Shown: positions 1-9,343 of the stretch, in pieces | Layout of the letters: every line of letters starts with the position of its first letter | Numbering within the stretch: position 1 is the stretch's first letter | NCBI GenBank assembly: GCA_007120035.1 | Contig: SKON01000035.1 | Span: 1 to 50,160, forward strand | Reading direction: 5' to 3' | From: Myxococcales bacterium | GTDB taxonomy: Bacteria > Myxococcota_A > Bradymonadia > Bradymonadales > Bradymonadaceae | Length of the DNA stretch: 50,160 bases | Translations under genes and position numbers: made by a program | The notes under the pieces: model-generated | Seen by the model: only the letters and a program-made list of their open reading frames with translations | Told to the model about the DNA's origin: nothing | Database searches by the model: none

Positions 1-229
1 CCCCAACCTTCACCCCCCGCGAACCCCTGCCGACACAACGAAGCCCGTGGCCCCCTCCCCGCCTGCGGGGAGGTGCCCGTAGGGCGGAGGGGTCGTCCGC
101 GCCGCCCGAACGTTCGCCCCCCCGCGAACCCCGAAGGAACCAGCGAAGCCCGTGGCCCCCTCCCCGCCTGCGGGGAGGTGCCCGTAGGGCGGAGGGGTCG
201 TCCCGCGCCGCCCCAACGTCCGGGCTCTC
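1..229 (+). repeat. Extragenic palindromic repeat array, two ~105-bp units
   Basis: Two near-identical units start near 40 and 145, a period of about 105 bp, and the first 30 bases look like the end of a third. Each unit has a perfect 9-bp stem (54-62 with 65-73, two-base centre) followed by a smaller GCCC/GGGC hairpin. The same family recurs near 47.2-47.6 kb. Open frames across it are by-products of the high GC content, so I call no gene here. The 60 bases between the array and hemN show no clear promoter. Confidence 0.85.
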
Positions 230-292
230 CCCACGGGCACACCTCTTGCACCTCCCCACCACCAGACAAGACCTCCCCACCCCGGAGCCCCC

Positions 293-1663
293 ATGACCGC
301 CCAGCCCTTCGATCGCACCCTGGTACGCAAGTATAACGTCCCGGGCCCACGATACACCTCCTACCCCACGGCGCCCCACTTCCAGAACGACCTGCCGGAC
401 TTCGTGGTCAACGACCACCTCAAGCGAAACAACGAGACCCCCCGGCCGCTGTCGCTCTACTTCCACATCCCCTTCTGCAAGACCCTCTGCTGGTACTGTG
501 GGTGTACCACGGTGATCGGGGCCAACCGGGGCCGGGTCGACCCCTACCTCAAGACCCTGGACCGGGAGATGGAGCGCAAGGCCGCCCACCTCCACCCTGA
601 CCGGGAAGTAGTGCAGATCCACTTCGGGGGGGGGACGCCGACCTTCCTCTCCCCGCAGGAGATTCGGTGGATCGGCGACCGGATTCGCCACCACTTCCGG
701 ATCGCCCCAGACGCCGAGGTGGGCGTCGAGATCGACCCCCGGCGGCTCACCCGGGACCACGTCAAAGCCCTGGCCGACGCCGGGTTCAACCGGGCCTCGC
801 TGGGCATCCAGGACAACAACCCCGTCGTCCAGGAGGCGATCCACCGCATCCAGCCCTTCCCTCTGGTGGAGCAGGCCGTCCGATGGCTCCGAGAGGAGGG
901 CTTCGAGTCTCTGAACTTCGACCTGATCTACGGCCTCCCCCACCAGACCGTGGAGTCCTTCGACGCCACCCTCGACGAGGTCCTGACCCTGGAGCCCGAC
1001 AGGTTCGCGATCTACACCTACGCCCACGTCCCGTGGATCAAGCCCGCCCAGCGCCTCCTGGAGGGGGCCGCCCTGCCGGGCCCGAAGGAGAAGCTCGCCA
1101 TGCAGGAGCATATTGTGACCCGCCTCAGCCGAGAGGGGTACCGGTACATCGGCATGGACCACTACGCCCGGGAGGACAATGAGCTGACCCGAGCTCTCGA
1201 TGACGGCTCCCTGCGGCGAAACTTCCAGGGCTACTCCACCTTCGCCGGCGTCGACATCTACGGCTTCGGGATGTCGGCGATCTCCGAGATCGGCGGCCTC
1301 TACCTGCAAAACCCCCGGGAGATCGGGGCCTACCAAAAAGCCGTCGAAGAGCGGGACTTCCCGAACTTCCGGGCCTGCTCGCTCTCTGAGGACGACGAGA
1401 TCCGCCGGGCCTTCATCATGGCATTGATGTGCCACGGGCGCCTGGACTTCGTCGAGCAATCCGAACTTTTGGGCGTCGAGGTGCAGACCTACTTCGCCGA
1501 TGAGCTCCAAGACCTCGCACCGCTGATCGACGACGGGCTCGTGGAGCTCGACGACGAGGGGATCACCGTGACCGGCCTGGGCCGGCTGCTCCTGCGGAAC
1601 ATCGCTATGGTCTTCGACGCCTACCTCGAGTCCGATGCCCAACGGTACTCTCGAGCGATCTGA
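293..1663 (+). CDS. hemN: Oxygen-independent coproporphyrinogen III oxidase HemN
   Basis: Radical-SAM enzyme of anaerobic heme synthesis that decarboxylates coproporphyrinogen III to protoporphyrinogen IX in the cytoplasm. The 456-residue length is normal for HemN. The N-terminus shows the typical KYNVPGPRYTSYPT stretch. The 4Fe-4S cluster motif is PFCKTLCWYCGC near residues 60-71, and the SAM-binding glycine motif is GGGTPTFLS near residue 112. The C-terminal HemN domain with FAGVDIYGFGMSAIS is intact. The ATG at 293 is preceded by GGAG at a 5-base spacing. An acyl-CoA dehydrogenase follows after 68 bp on the same strand; no functional link is evident. The HemN call rests on the conserved N-terminal and C-terminal blocks, which separate it from the HemW-like paralogues. 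Confidence 0.96.
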   Translation: MTAQPFDRTLVRKYNVPGPRYTSYPTAPHFQNDLPDFVVNDHLKRNNETPRPLSLYFHIPFCKTLCWYCGCTTVIGANRGRVDPYLKTLDREMERKAAHLHPDREVVQIHFGGGTPTFLSPQEIRWIGDRIRHHFRIAPDAEVGVEIDPRRLTRDHVKALADAGFNRASLGIQDNNPVVQEAIHRIQPFPLVEQAVRWLREEGFESLNFDLIYGLPHQTVESFDATLDEVLTLEPDRFAIYTYAHVPWIKPAQRLLEGAALPGPKEKLAMQEHIVTRLSREGYRYIGMDHYAREDNELTRALDDGSLRRNFQGYSTFAGVDIYGFGMSAISEIGGLYLQNPREIGAYQKAVEERDFPNFRACSLSEDDEIRRAFIMALMCHGRLDFVEQSELLGVEVQTYFADELQDLAPLIDDGLVELDDEGITVTGLGRLLLRNIAMVFDAYLESDAQRYSRAI

Positions 1664-1731
1664 GGGGGGTTGCCACGACGTCCTTCAGAGTCCACCATAC
1701 CCCCCGGACAGCCCACCCTGGCGAGGACGCT

Positions 1732-3360
1732 ATGAACACCCACGAGGTCTTGAACCAGCCCGAGCCCCTGAAGGGGCGAAATCTCTACACCATCGACAAG
1801 GCGTTGCAGGAAGCCCTCCACCGAGAGGGCGGCGAAGCCTTCGCCGACGAGGTCGAACACTACGGGTCGATCGCCGGCGGCGAGCTGATGGAGATCGGCT
1901 TTGAGGCCGAGGAGTACCCGCCCCGGCTCCACACCCACGACCGGTTCGGCCACCGCCGCGACGAGGTCCAATTCCACCCCGCCTACCACCGGGCCATGGC
2001 CCTCGGCGTGGCCCACGGGCTGACCTCCCTGACCTGGTCGGGCCGCCCCGGCGGCCGGATCGCCAGGAGCGCCAAGATCTACCTCCACTACCAGACCGAG
2101 GCCGGCTCCCAGTGCCCCCTGACGATGACCCACGCCGCCGTCCCCTCCCTGCGCAACCAGCCCGCCGTGGCCGACGTCTGGGTCCCCCGAATCCTCTCGG
2201 GCACCTACGACCCGAGCTTCCAGCCGGCGTCGAGCAAGCAGGGGGCGACGATCGGCATGTTCATGACCGAGAAGCAGGGCGGCTCCGACGTCCGCACCAA
2301 CACCACCCGGGCGGTGCCGACCTCCGCACCGGGGCCCGGCGAGGCCTACGAGCTCACGGGGCATAAGTGGTTCTGCTCCGCCCCCATGAGCGACGCCTTT
2401 CTGACCCTGGCCCAGGCCGACGGCGGCCTGAGCTGCTTCCTCGTCCCCCGGTGGCGGCCGGACGGGGCGAAGAACGACCTCCGGATCCAGCGCCTGAAGA
2501 AGAAGCTGGGCAACCGGTCCAACGCCTCCTCGGAGATCGAGCTCTTCGCCGCCCACGGGGTGCTGATCGGCCAGGAAGGACGCGGCGTCGCGACGATCAT
2601 CGAGATGGTCGCCGAGACTCGCCTGGACTGCGCCATCTGCTCCGGGGGCCTGATGCGGCAGGCCCTCTCCCAGGCGCTGCAGCACTGCTCGGGCCGCGAG
2701 GTCTTCGGGGCGCTGCTCGTCGACCAGCCCTTGATGAAGAACGTCCTGGCCGACCTGGCCATCGAGGCCGAGGCGGCCCTGATGCTCGCCATGCGGCTGG
2801 CCCGGGCCTTCGAGCACAGCGCCGACCCGAAGGAGCGCCTCCTGGCCCGGATCGCCACGCCGGTGGCCAAGTACTGGACCTGCAAGCGGGCCCCCATGGT
2901 GGTCAACGAAGCCCAGGAGTGTCTCGGCGGCGCCGGCTACGTGGAAGAGTCCGTCGTGCCCCGGCTCTACCGGGAGGCGCCGCTAAACGCGATCTGGGAG
3001 GGCTCGGGCAACGTGCAGGCCCTCGACGTGTTGCGGGCCATCTCCCGGACCCCCGAGACCCTGGAGGCCTTCTTCGCCGAGGTCGACGAGGCCCGCGGCG
3101 AAAACGCTCACCTCGACGGGCGGATCGATGCTCTGAAGGCGAGCTTCGCCGACAAGAGCGACCCCCAGCTGCGGGCCCGCCGGATCCTGGAAGAGATGGC
3201 CCTGACCCTCCAGGGAGCCCTCCTGGTCCGGGCCGGCAACGACGACGTCGCCGACACCTTCTGCGCCAGCCGCCTCGGCGATGAGGGCTACCGGATGCTC
3301 GGCACCTTGCCGTCGGGGGCTCCGATCGACGCCCTCTTGAAACGAGCCTGGCCTGGCTGA
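1732..3360 (+). CDS. aidB: AidB-type acyl-CoA dehydrogenase
   Basis: FAD-dependent acyl-CoA dehydrogenase of the AidB branch. E. coli AidB is 541 residues and this protein is 542. AidB is linked to protection from alkylating agents and oxidises isovaleryl-CoA only weakly. Visible are the FAD/substrate block MTEKQGGSDVRTNTT, the AidB-type segment LGNRSNASSEIEL, and the C-terminal AIWEGSGNVQALD with the Glu in the position of the catalytic base. A GAGGA ribosome-binding site lies just before the ATG. The stop codon overlaps the next start by one base (TGATG), so this gene and the transporter are probably translationally coupled. No ada or alkB gene is nearby, so a DNA-damage role is only inferred. 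A second, more distant paralogue lies at 15952-17667. Confidence 0.88.
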   Translation: MNTHEVLNQPEPLKGRNLYTIDKALQEALHREGGEAFADEVEHYGSIAGGELMEIGFEAEEYPPRLHTHDRFGHRRDEVQFHPAYHRAMALGVAHGLTSLTWSGRPGGRIARSAKIYLHYQTEAGSQCPLTMTHAAVPSLRNQPAVADVWVPRILSGTYDPSFQPASSKQGATIGMFMTEKQGGSDVRTNTTRAVPTSAPGPGEAYELTGHKWFCSAPMSDAFLTLAQADGGLSCFLVPRWRPDGAKNDLRIQRLKKKLGNRSNASSEIELFAAHGVLIGQEGRGVATIIEMVAETRLDCAICSGGLMRQALSQALQHCSGREVFGALLVDQPLMKNVLADLAIEAEAALMLAMRLARAFEHSADPKERLLARIATPVAKYWTCKRAPMVVNEAQECLGGAGYVEESVVPRLYREAPLNAIWEGSGNVQALDVLRAISRTPETLEAFFAEVDEARGENAHLDGRIDALKASFADKSDPQLRARRILEEMALTLQGALLVRAGNDDVADTFCASRLGDEGYRMLGTLPSGAPIDALLKRAWPG

Positions 3361-4853
3361 TGGCAGAAGAGAAGTCGAGGTTTCCACCCGTGAAGCTCGT
3401 CGGGCTCATCGCCGGCCCCGTGGTCTTCCTGCTCCTGATGCTCGGCACGGGCATCGAGGGCCTCTCTCCGCAGGGTCAGGCCGTGGCGGCCATCACCCTC
3501 TTGATGGCCATCTGGTGGCTCACGGAGGCCATCCCGATCTACGCCACCGCCCTGGTCCCGGTGCTCCTCTTCCCCCTCACGGGGGTGATGACCACCGGGG
3601 AGACCACCCAGAACTACGGTCATGAGCTGATCTTCTTGTTCTTCGGGGGGTTCTTGGTGGCCATCGCCATCCAGAAGTGGGGCCTCCACAAACGGATCGC
3701 GCTCCTGATCATCGGTCTCTTCGGCGTGGAGCCGACCCGGCTGATCCTGGGCTTCATGGTGGCCACGGCGTTTTTGTCGATGTGGATCTCCAACACGGCC
3801 AGCGCAATGATGATGGTGCCCATCGGCCTGGCCGTGATCAGCCAGCTGGTCACGCTCCTCAAGGAGTCCGAGACGTCGATCGACCTGCGCCCGGGGCACT
3901 TTCCCTTCGGGATGAGTCTGATGCTCGGCATCGCCTACGCGGCCTCTCTCGGGGGGATCGCCACGATCATCGGCAGCCCGCCGAACGCCATCTTCGTGGG
4001 CTACGTCTCCCAGGTCTACGAGGTGGAGATCTCCTTTCTCCAGTGGATGTTCTACGGCCTGCCCGTGGCCATCATCGGGGTCCTCGCCGTGTGGTTCTAC
4101 CTGACCCGGCTGGCCCACCCGGTGCAACTCGTGGAGGTTCCGGGGCTCAAGGAGTTGATCGACGAGCAGAAAGAGGCCCTGGGCCCCATCGACGGACCGG
4201 AAGGGAGGGTGCTCTTCGTGTTCGGGTTGGTGGCAGGCCTGTGGATCTTGCGGGGCGCTCTGTCGGGAGTGCTCGGCTCCGTCGGCCTGGGAGGCCTGAC
4301 AGACGCCAACATCGCCATCCTCGGCGGTCTCTTGCTCTTCATGATCCCCGCCCGACTGGGCCAGAACAAGTTTCTCCTGAGCTGGGAGGACGTCAAGGAG
4401 GTGCCCTTCGGCATCTTGATCCTCTTCGGCGGCGGCCTGGCCCTGGCGAGCGGCATCGAGTCCAGCGGCCTGGCCGGGTGGCTGGCCATGCAGCTCAACG
4501 CTCTGGCGGACGCCCCGCTCATCCTGGTCCTGGGGCTGATCGTGTTGTTGGTGATCTTTTTGACCGAGGTGACCTCCAACACCTCGACGGCCACGATCTT
4601 CTTGCCCATCGTCGCCGTGCTCGCCACGGTCCTCGGGGTCCACCCCTACGTGCTGATGATCACCGTCGTGACCGCGGCCTCCTGCGCCTTCATGCTCCCC
4701 ATCGCCACCCCCCCGAACGCCGTGGTCTTCGCCTCCCACTACGTGACCATGCGCCAGATGATGAAGGCCGGGGTGTGGCTGAACCTGGCGTTCGTGGTGT
4801 TGATCACCCTCGTGGGGTGGGGATGGCTGCCCGTGGTGTGGAACCTGTCGTGA
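3360..4853 (+). CDS. SLC13/DASS family anion:sodium symporter
   Basis: Integral inner-membrane protein of 497 residues with about 11-12 hydrophobic segments, as expected for the divalent anion:Na+ symporter family, which carries di- and tricarboxylates or sulfate. The two family Ser-Asn-Thr motifs are present: SNTASAMMM in the first half and SNTSTATIFLP in the second. The late signature ATPPNAVVFAS is also present. The paired ITFL/SNT organisation reflects the inverted repeat of the fold. The substrate cannot be read from sequence; a C4-dicarboxylate is the commonest choice in this group. The gene overlaps the aidB-type gene by one base. It converges with the potassium channel gene after only 21 bp, with no obvious terminator between them. 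Confidence 0.9.
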   Translation: MAEEKSRFPPVKLVGLIAGPVVFLLLMLGTGIEGLSPQGQAVAAITLLMAIWWLTEAIPIYATALVPVLLFPLTGVMTTGETTQNYGHELIFLFFGGFLVAIAIQKWGLHKRIALLIIGLFGVEPTRLILGFMVATAFLSMWISNTASAMMMVPIGLAVISQLVTLLKESETSIDLRPGHFPFGMSLMLGIAYAASLGGIATIIGSPPNAIFVGYVSQVYEVEISFLQWMFYGLPVAIIGVLAVWFYLTRLAHPVQLVEVPGLKELIDEQKEALGPIDGPEGRVLFVFGLVAGLWILRGALSGVLGSVGLGGLTDANIAILGGLLLFMIPARLGQNKFLLSWEDVKEVPFGILILFGGGLALASGIESSGLAGWLAMQLNALADAPLILVLGLIVLLVIFLTEVTSNTSTATIFLPIVAVLATVLGVHPYVLMITVVTAASCAFMLPIATPPNAVVFASHYVTMRQMMKAGVWLNLAFVVLITLVGWGWLPVVWNLS

Positions 4854-4874
4854 CGCCCCGTGAACCCCTCACTT

Positions 4875-5957
4875 CTAGCCGGGCCACCGGCCCCGCTCCA
4901 AGAACTCCTCGATCTTCGCGAACTCCTCGTTCCTCGCCAGCACCACCAGCTCATAGCCGGCCTCCACCGTCGTCGAAGGACCCGGGCTGAAGTGGGACTC
5001 CCCGTCTTCGTCGACCAGGGCGATCACCAGGGCATCGGTGTAGTCCCGCAGGGCGATCTCGGCCAGCGACTTGCCCAGGAGGGGGCTCTGATCGGAGATC
5101 CGGATCTTGTCGATGTCGTGATCTCGATCGGGGTGCTCAAAGAGGAGGGCGAGGAAGTTTGACACCTGGGGGCGAACCAGCTCGGTGGCCATGTACCGAC
5201 CGCCCAGGTTGTTGATGTAGATCACCTCCGTGGCACCGGCCATCAGGAACTTCTCCCGAGACCTTGGATCGTCACCCCGGGTGATGATCCGGGCCTCCGG
5301 GTTGAGCCTGTGGGCGGAGATCGTCGCAAAGAGGTTCTCCTTGTCCGTGCCCAGGCAAAAGGCCACCCCCCGGGCTGTGCAGATCCCGGCCTCCTCCAGG
5401 ATGTCATCGTCCGTGGCGTCTCCCACCACGAAGGGAACGGGCTCGTCGAGTGTGTCGATGAACTCCTCCAGGGCCTCTTTATCGGTGTCGACGAGCACGC
5501 AGGCCTTACCGGCGGACACCACATCGGTGGCGATGTTTCGCCCCGTGCGGCCCAGGCCGGCGATCACAAAATGGTCATCGAGACGATCGATGGTCTTCGC
5601 CATTCTCTTCCTCCGAAAGATCTCCCGCAGCTCGCCCTCGACGATGAACACCGCCAGGACGGTCACGAAGTAGAGCACCGCCGCCATCCCCACGATGATC
5701 AGGACGATGGTGAAGATCTGCAGCACCGGGTCGTGCTTCACCGGGATGAACTCGTCGTACCCCACGGTGGTGACCGTCACGATGGTCATGTACAGACAGT
5801 CCAGCACCGAGAACTCTTCGTCGGTCAGCAGGTAGTATCCGCCGGTGCCGAAGATCACCACCAGGAGCTGCACCAGGCCGGCCCATACCAACCGTTCGAA
5901 GGCCGACCGGGGGGCGCTGTGACTCGTGGGACCCCGAATTATCGACAGTACATCCAT
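4875..5957 (-). CDS. RCK-domain potassium channel, Kch/MthK-like
   Basis: A 360-residue two-transmembrane ion channel with a cytoplasmic regulatory domain. TM1 is near residues 25-43. The pore helix and selectivity filter TVTTVGYDE lie near 61-69, and TM2 near 79-105. A Rossmann-type RCK/TrkA-N domain starts at VIAGLGRTGRNIA (near 131) and includes VVGDATDDDIL. A TrkA-C domain occupies the last 80 residues. This is the standard architecture of a ligand-gated K+ channel, with potassium efflux controlled by a nucleotide or Ca2+. It is transcribed divergently from the PEGA gene across 116 bp. A TTGACA hexamer lies upstream on this strand (6032-6037), but the best -10 match is only 13 bases away, so its promoter is uncertain. 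Confidence 0.92.
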   Translation of the reverse strand: MDVLSIIRGPTSHSAPRSAFERLVWAGLVQLLVVIFGTGGYYLLTDEEFSVLDCLYMTIVTVTTVGYDEFIPVKHDPVLQIFTIVLIIVGMAAVLYFVTVLAVFIVEGELREIFRRKRMAKTIDRLDDHFVIAGLGRTGRNIATDVVSAGKACVLVDTDKEALEEFIDTLDEPVPFVVGDATDDDILEEAGICTARGVAFCLGTDKENLFATISAHRLNPEARIITRGDDPRSREKFLMAGATEVIYINNLGGRYMATELVRPQVSNFLALLFEHPDRDHDIDKIRISDQSPLLGKSLAEIALRDYTDALVIALVDEDGESHFSPGPSTTVEAGYELVVLARNEEFAKIEEFLERGRWPG

Positions 5958-6021
5958 CGCTCATCCGCATCATCAGTCGGGCACAGGCTACGGCGAAAGG
6001 GGCGCCGAGGCCAGTGTAGCG

Positions 6022-6049
6022 TTGCGCGTTGTGTCAACATTCGTAATAT
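6022..6049 (+). promoter_or_regulatory. Candidate sigma-70 promoter of the PEGA-kinase gene group
   Basis: TTGCGC (6022-6027), a 16-base spacer and TAATAT (6044-6049) lie about 25 bases before the first start codon of the plus-strand group. The -10 is good and the -35 moderate. It lies in the 116-bp divergent region shared with the channel gene. Confidence 0.4.
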
Positions 6050-6073
6050 AGGGGGCCAGTACTCCCATCCCAT

Positions 6074-7243
6074 GTGGTCTCCGTGAACCCTACGAGTTTA
6101 TCCCATCACCTCCGCGCCTTCCTGATCCTCGCCGTGCTCCTCGTCTCGGCGACGGCCGGGGCCCAGACCTTCGAGGAGCTCAGCGACGACGACAAACGTC
6201 GGCTGATCCAGCTCTTATCGGCGGGGAACGCCGCCTTTGATCGCGGCGATCACGAAGAGGCCTGCGAGACCTACCAGGAGGCTGCCGACATGGCGGAGTT
6301 CCCCGAGGTCTACTACCGGCTGGCCACCTGTCGGGAACGCCTCGACGAGCTCGAGGAGGCCATCGCCGCCTACGAGACCTACCTGGAGATGGAGCCCGAC
6401 GCCCGAGATCGGCAGCGGATCGAGCGAGAGATGGAGCGCCTCGAACAGCTGGTCGCAGCCCGGTCCCGGGCGCTCCTGAAGATCACCTCTGAGCCCGTGG
6501 GCAGCGTCGTCCACGACGCCGACGGCCAGGAGCTCGGCCCCACGCCCCTGGAGTTGGAGCTCACCCCCGGGGAGCACCTCTTCACCCTGGAGCACGAGGG
6601 ATATCGCCCCTTCCCTCGGGAGATCGAGCTCGAAGGCGGCGACAGCCGGGAGATCCACATCGACCTGGAGAGGATCGCCCGCCTCCGGGTGATCAGCGAT
6701 CCCGAGGGCGCTCAGGTCCAAAACAAAGAGACCGGCGAACCCCTGGGGACCACGCCCCTCTCCATGGAGGTCGAGCCCGGGGAGTACCACCTGGTGTTGA
6801 CCCTGCGAAACGCCCCGCCCCAGGAGCGACAGGTCGTCGTGGAGCGAGGCCAGTGGGTGGATCTGGACGTGACCATGCTCCGCGACGAGGGCTCCCGATG
6901 GCAGGGACGGGTGGGGATGACCTCCCTGGGGTTGAGCGCCCTGGCCGGCGTCGGCTCCGGCGTCCTCTGGTACATGACGGAGGAGAAGATCGCCGCGGCC
7001 AACGGCTACTCCCGGAGTCACCCCGACCACTCCCGGGCTGAGCTTCAGGACATGGAGCGCGACGCTCTCCAATTCCGCCAGTACACCCTGATCACCATGG
7101 CCTCCGCCGGGGCCCTCTTCGTCGTGGGGGGGACCTTCCTGATCCTCCAGCGGGGCCGTAGCGTCGCCAACGAAAACTCCATGAGCCTCGATCTCTCTTT
7201 CACCGACGGAGGAGCCTATGGGGCTGTGCGATTCGACTTCTAA
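6074..7243 (+). CDS. TPR/PEGA-domain membrane protein
   Basis: Exported or membrane-anchored protein of 389 residues. It has an N-terminal signal peptide ending near ATAGAQT and a TPR-like helical region (about 40-120) with ACETYQEAA and VYYRLATCRERL. Two PEGA repeats follow: SEPVGSVVHDADG...GPTPLELELTPGEH and SDPEGAQVQNKETG...GTTPLSMEVEPGEY. Two C-terminal hydrophobic segments lie near 284-300 and 335-355. PEGA proteins are common at the surface of Myxococcota and often sit beside Ser/Thr kinases, as here. The start is taken as GTG at 6074; GTG at 6083 gives an equally good signal peptide, and neither has a strong ribosome-binding site. The end overlaps the next gene by 26 bp, suggesting co-expression with the lipoprotein and kinase. 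Substrate or partner unknown. Confidence 0.85.
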   Translation: MVSVNPTSLSHHLRAFLILAVLLVSATAGAQTFEELSDDDKRRLIQLLSAGNAAFDRGDHEEACETYQEAADMAEFPEVYYRLATCRERLDELEEAIAAYETYLEMEPDARDRQRIEREMERLEQLVAARSRALLKITSEPVGSVVHDADGQELGPTPLELELTPGEHLFTLEHEGYRPFPREIELEGGDSREIHIDLERIARLRVISDPEGAQVQNKETGEPLGTTPLSMEVEPGEYHLVLTLRNAPPQERQVVVERGQWVDLDVTMLRDEGSRWQGRVGMTSLGLSALAGVGSGVLWYMTEEKIAAANGYSRSHPDHSRAELQDMERDALQFRQYTLITMASAGALFVVGGTFLILQRGRSVANENSMSLDLSFTDGGAYGAVRFDF

Positions 7244-7715
7244 CCCGCTCCTGCGGGCTCTCCTGATCGCCGCTGTGGCCCTCACGGCGGGGTGCTTCTC
7301 GGAGCTGCGGTCCCTCTCCTGCTCCTCCCACGGCGACTGCTTCTACCGGGAAGGAGAGATCTGCGAAAACGAGACCGTCTGCCGCCGAGGACGGTTCACG
7401 GACCTGACCGCCGGGGACGGTCAGATCGTCCTGGAAGGCCGGGTCGTCCATCGGGGAACCGGCGTGTCAGGAGTCCGGGTGTGTACCGCCGACGCGCATC
7501 TGGTGACGGGAGCCAGCGGGGAGACCAACCAGGATGGCTACTTCGGGTTTCTGATCGATGAAGAGGAACATACCATCCGGGTCAGTCACCCGAGCTATGA
7601 GAACCGAGAGTTTGAGTTCGACAACTCCCGGGACGTGACCTTCGCCTACGTCGAGATCCAGGCCTGCGATACGATCTGCATCGGCGACACCGGCCCGTGC
7701 CCCCAACCGGACTGA
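7218..7715 (+). CDS. Small lipoprotein with a carboxypeptidase-regulatory-like domain
   Basis: Lipoprotein of 165 residues with lipobox LTAGC, so Cys25 would be acylated. A Cys-rich stretch follows (residues 34-56, with CSSHGDCFYREGEICENETVC), probably disulfide bonded. A beta-sandwich of the carboxypeptidase-regulatory-like type comes next: VVHRGTGVSGVRVCTAD, then GETNQDGYFGFLI and HTIRVSHPSYENREFEF. The C-terminus has more cysteines (CDTICIGDTGPC). It overlaps the PEGA gene by 26 bp and ends 2 bases before the kinase ATG, so the three form one unit. A role in the cell envelope is inferred; no specific function is known. Confidence 0.8.
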   Translation: MGLCDSTSNPLLRALLIAAVALTAGCFSELRSLSCSSHGDCFYREGEICENETVCRRGRFTDLTAGDGQIVLEGRVVHRGTGVSGVRVCTADAHLVTGASGETNQDGYFGFLIDEEEHTIRVSHPSYENREFEFDNSRDVTFAYVEIQACDTICIGDTGPCPQPD

Positions 7716-7717
7716 CC

Positions 7718-9280
7718 ATGCAACTCTGCCCACAGTGCGAGGGGCTCTTCCCCGACGGCACCAGGCTCTGCCCCATCGACGGGGAGCACTTGGTGCCGGC
7801 CCCGGAGGCCCTGGCGGACCGCCTCCGGGGCAAGACCCTCGACGGTCGGTGGCAGATCCAGCAGGTCCTCGGTGAAGGCGGGATGGGGGCAGTCTTCGCC
7901 GGACGGCAGCTCAAGTTGGACCGTCCCGTGGCCATCAAGGTCCTCAAGCCCGAGGTGGCCCAGAACCCCTCCCTGATCGCCCGGTTCATGCGGGAGGCCA
8001 AGGTCTTGAGCTCTCTGCGCAACCCCCACATCGTCACCTTGATGGACTACGGGCGCGACGAGGCCACAGGGGTCCTCTACCTGGTCATGGAGCTCCTCGA
8101 AGGCGAGCCCCTGGACGTATGGAGCCAGGACAGAGACCTGACGGTGGTGGAGATCTGCGAGATCGCCGTGCAGATCGCCCGCGCTCTCTCCAAGGCCCAC
8201 TCCCACGAGATCATTCACAGAGATCTCAAGCCCCAGAATATCTTCGTGAGCCCCGTGGCCGGCGGGATCCACCTGAAGGTCCTGGACTTCGGGATCGCCA
8301 AGGTCGCCGAGGCCCCCGGGGAGGGGCTGACACGCACGGGCGAGCTCTACGGGACCCCTCATTATATGGCCCCCGAGCAGGCCAAAGCAGAAGGGTCGGG
8401 ACCCCAGACCGACATCTACGCTCTGGGGACGATTCTCTACGAGCTGATCGCCGGCGCTACTCCCTTCAACGCCGCCACTCCCATGGCGGTGCTCATGCAG
8501 CACGTCGGCGAGGACATCCCGCCGCTGCGGGACGCCTGGGCGTTGAACGAGCCTCCTCACGAGGGCTTAATCGCCCTGGTGGAGGCCATGCTCGAGAAGC
8601 ACCCCGGGGATCGGCCGGCCACGGCCCGGCAGGTCCTGGACGAGATGAAGTTGCTGGGAGCTGTGGACGCCACGGGCGAACACCAGGCTGTAGCGACTCT
8701 CGAGGAGGCTCCCGTGGTGGCCCCCGCGCCGGCTCCAGTGCCGACGCCAACTCCGGTCGTCGAGCCCGCTGCCGCTTCCGATCCAGAGCCCACCCCCGAT
8801 CCAGAGCCCACCCCCGAGCCGGATCCGGTGATCCCCGAGCCTCCCTCGATGAAACGGGCAGCGATCGCCCTCGTGGTGTTGATCGCAGGCGTGGTGCTCA
8901 GCGCCGTAGTCCTGTTGATGATCCTCGACACCGCTGAACACGAGGAGATCCCTGGCGAGGCAGAGGCCGCCGAGGTGGTGGCTATCGAGGAGCCCGTTGA
9001 AGAACCAACCGAACTCGAGGAAGTCGACGAGACCGAAGAAGTCGAGGAGACCGAAGAGGTCGAAGAGATCGAAGAGGTCGAGGAAGTCGAAGAAGTCGAG
9101 GAAGTCGAAGAAGTCGAGGAACCCCAGGTAGTCCGCCCCCCTGTGACCCCACCGCCGACCGCGCCGACTGTAGCCGAGACCGAAGAGACCGAAGACGACG
9201 AAGACGACGAGGACGACGACGGCCTCTCCGAGCTGGAGCGAGAATTCCTCAGGGAGCGGGAACAAATGCGCGGTCGGTGA
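7718..9280 (+). CDS. Membrane Ser/Thr protein kinase with acidic extracytoplasmic tail
   Basis: PknB-like kinase of 520 residues. A short Cys motif (CPQC...CPIDG, residues 4-21) resembles the degenerate zinc ribbons common in myxobacterial kinases. The kinase domain is complete: G-loop GEGGMG (52-57), VAIK with Lys74, HRDLKPQN with catalytic Asp169, DFG at 190-192, and GTPHYMAPE. It is followed by a Pro-rich linker, a TM segment (about 381-403) and a tail of Glu-Val-Glu repeats, a Pro-rich part and a DDEDDEDDD run. The kinase domain is predicted cytoplasmic and the acidic tail extracytoplasmic. ATG at 7718 is preferred over the in-frame GTG at 7697 because it lies 2 bases after the upstream stop codon. 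Targets unknown; the PEGA protein is a candidate partner from context. Confidence 0.93.
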   Translation: MQLCPQCEGLFPDGTRLCPIDGEHLVPAPEALADRLRGKTLDGRWQIQQVLGEGGMGAVFAGRQLKLDRPVAIKVLKPEVAQNPSLIARFMREAKVLSSLRNPHIVTLMDYGRDEATGVLYLVMELLEGEPLDVWSQDRDLTVVEICEIAVQIARALSKAHSHEIIHRDLKPQNIFVSPVAGGIHLKVLDFGIAKVAEAPGEGLTRTGELYGTPHYMAPEQAKAEGSGPQTDIYALGTILYELIAGATPFNAATPMAVLMQHVGEDIPPLRDAWALNEPPHEGLIALVEAMLEKHPGDRPATARQVLDEMKLLGAVDATGEHQAVATLEEAPVVAPAPAPVPTPTPVVEPAAASDPEPTPDPEPTPEPDPVIPEPPSMKRAAIALVVLIAGVVLSAVVLLMILDTAEHEEIPGEAEAAEVVAIEEPVEEPTELEEVDETEEVEETEEVEEIEEVEEVEEVEEVEEVEEPQVVRPPVTPPPTAPTVAETEETEDDEDDEDDDGLSELEREFLREREQMRGR

Positions 9281-9343
9281 CACCCGTTTACGGATTCGCT
9301 ATTCTCACGGGGACTGACGTAACCCATTTCAAGGACATCCAAG

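Noticed and set aside
6032..6037. TTGACA as a firm promoter of the potassium channel
   Set aside because: The only decent -10 lies 13 bases away, too close for a normal sigma-70 promoter.
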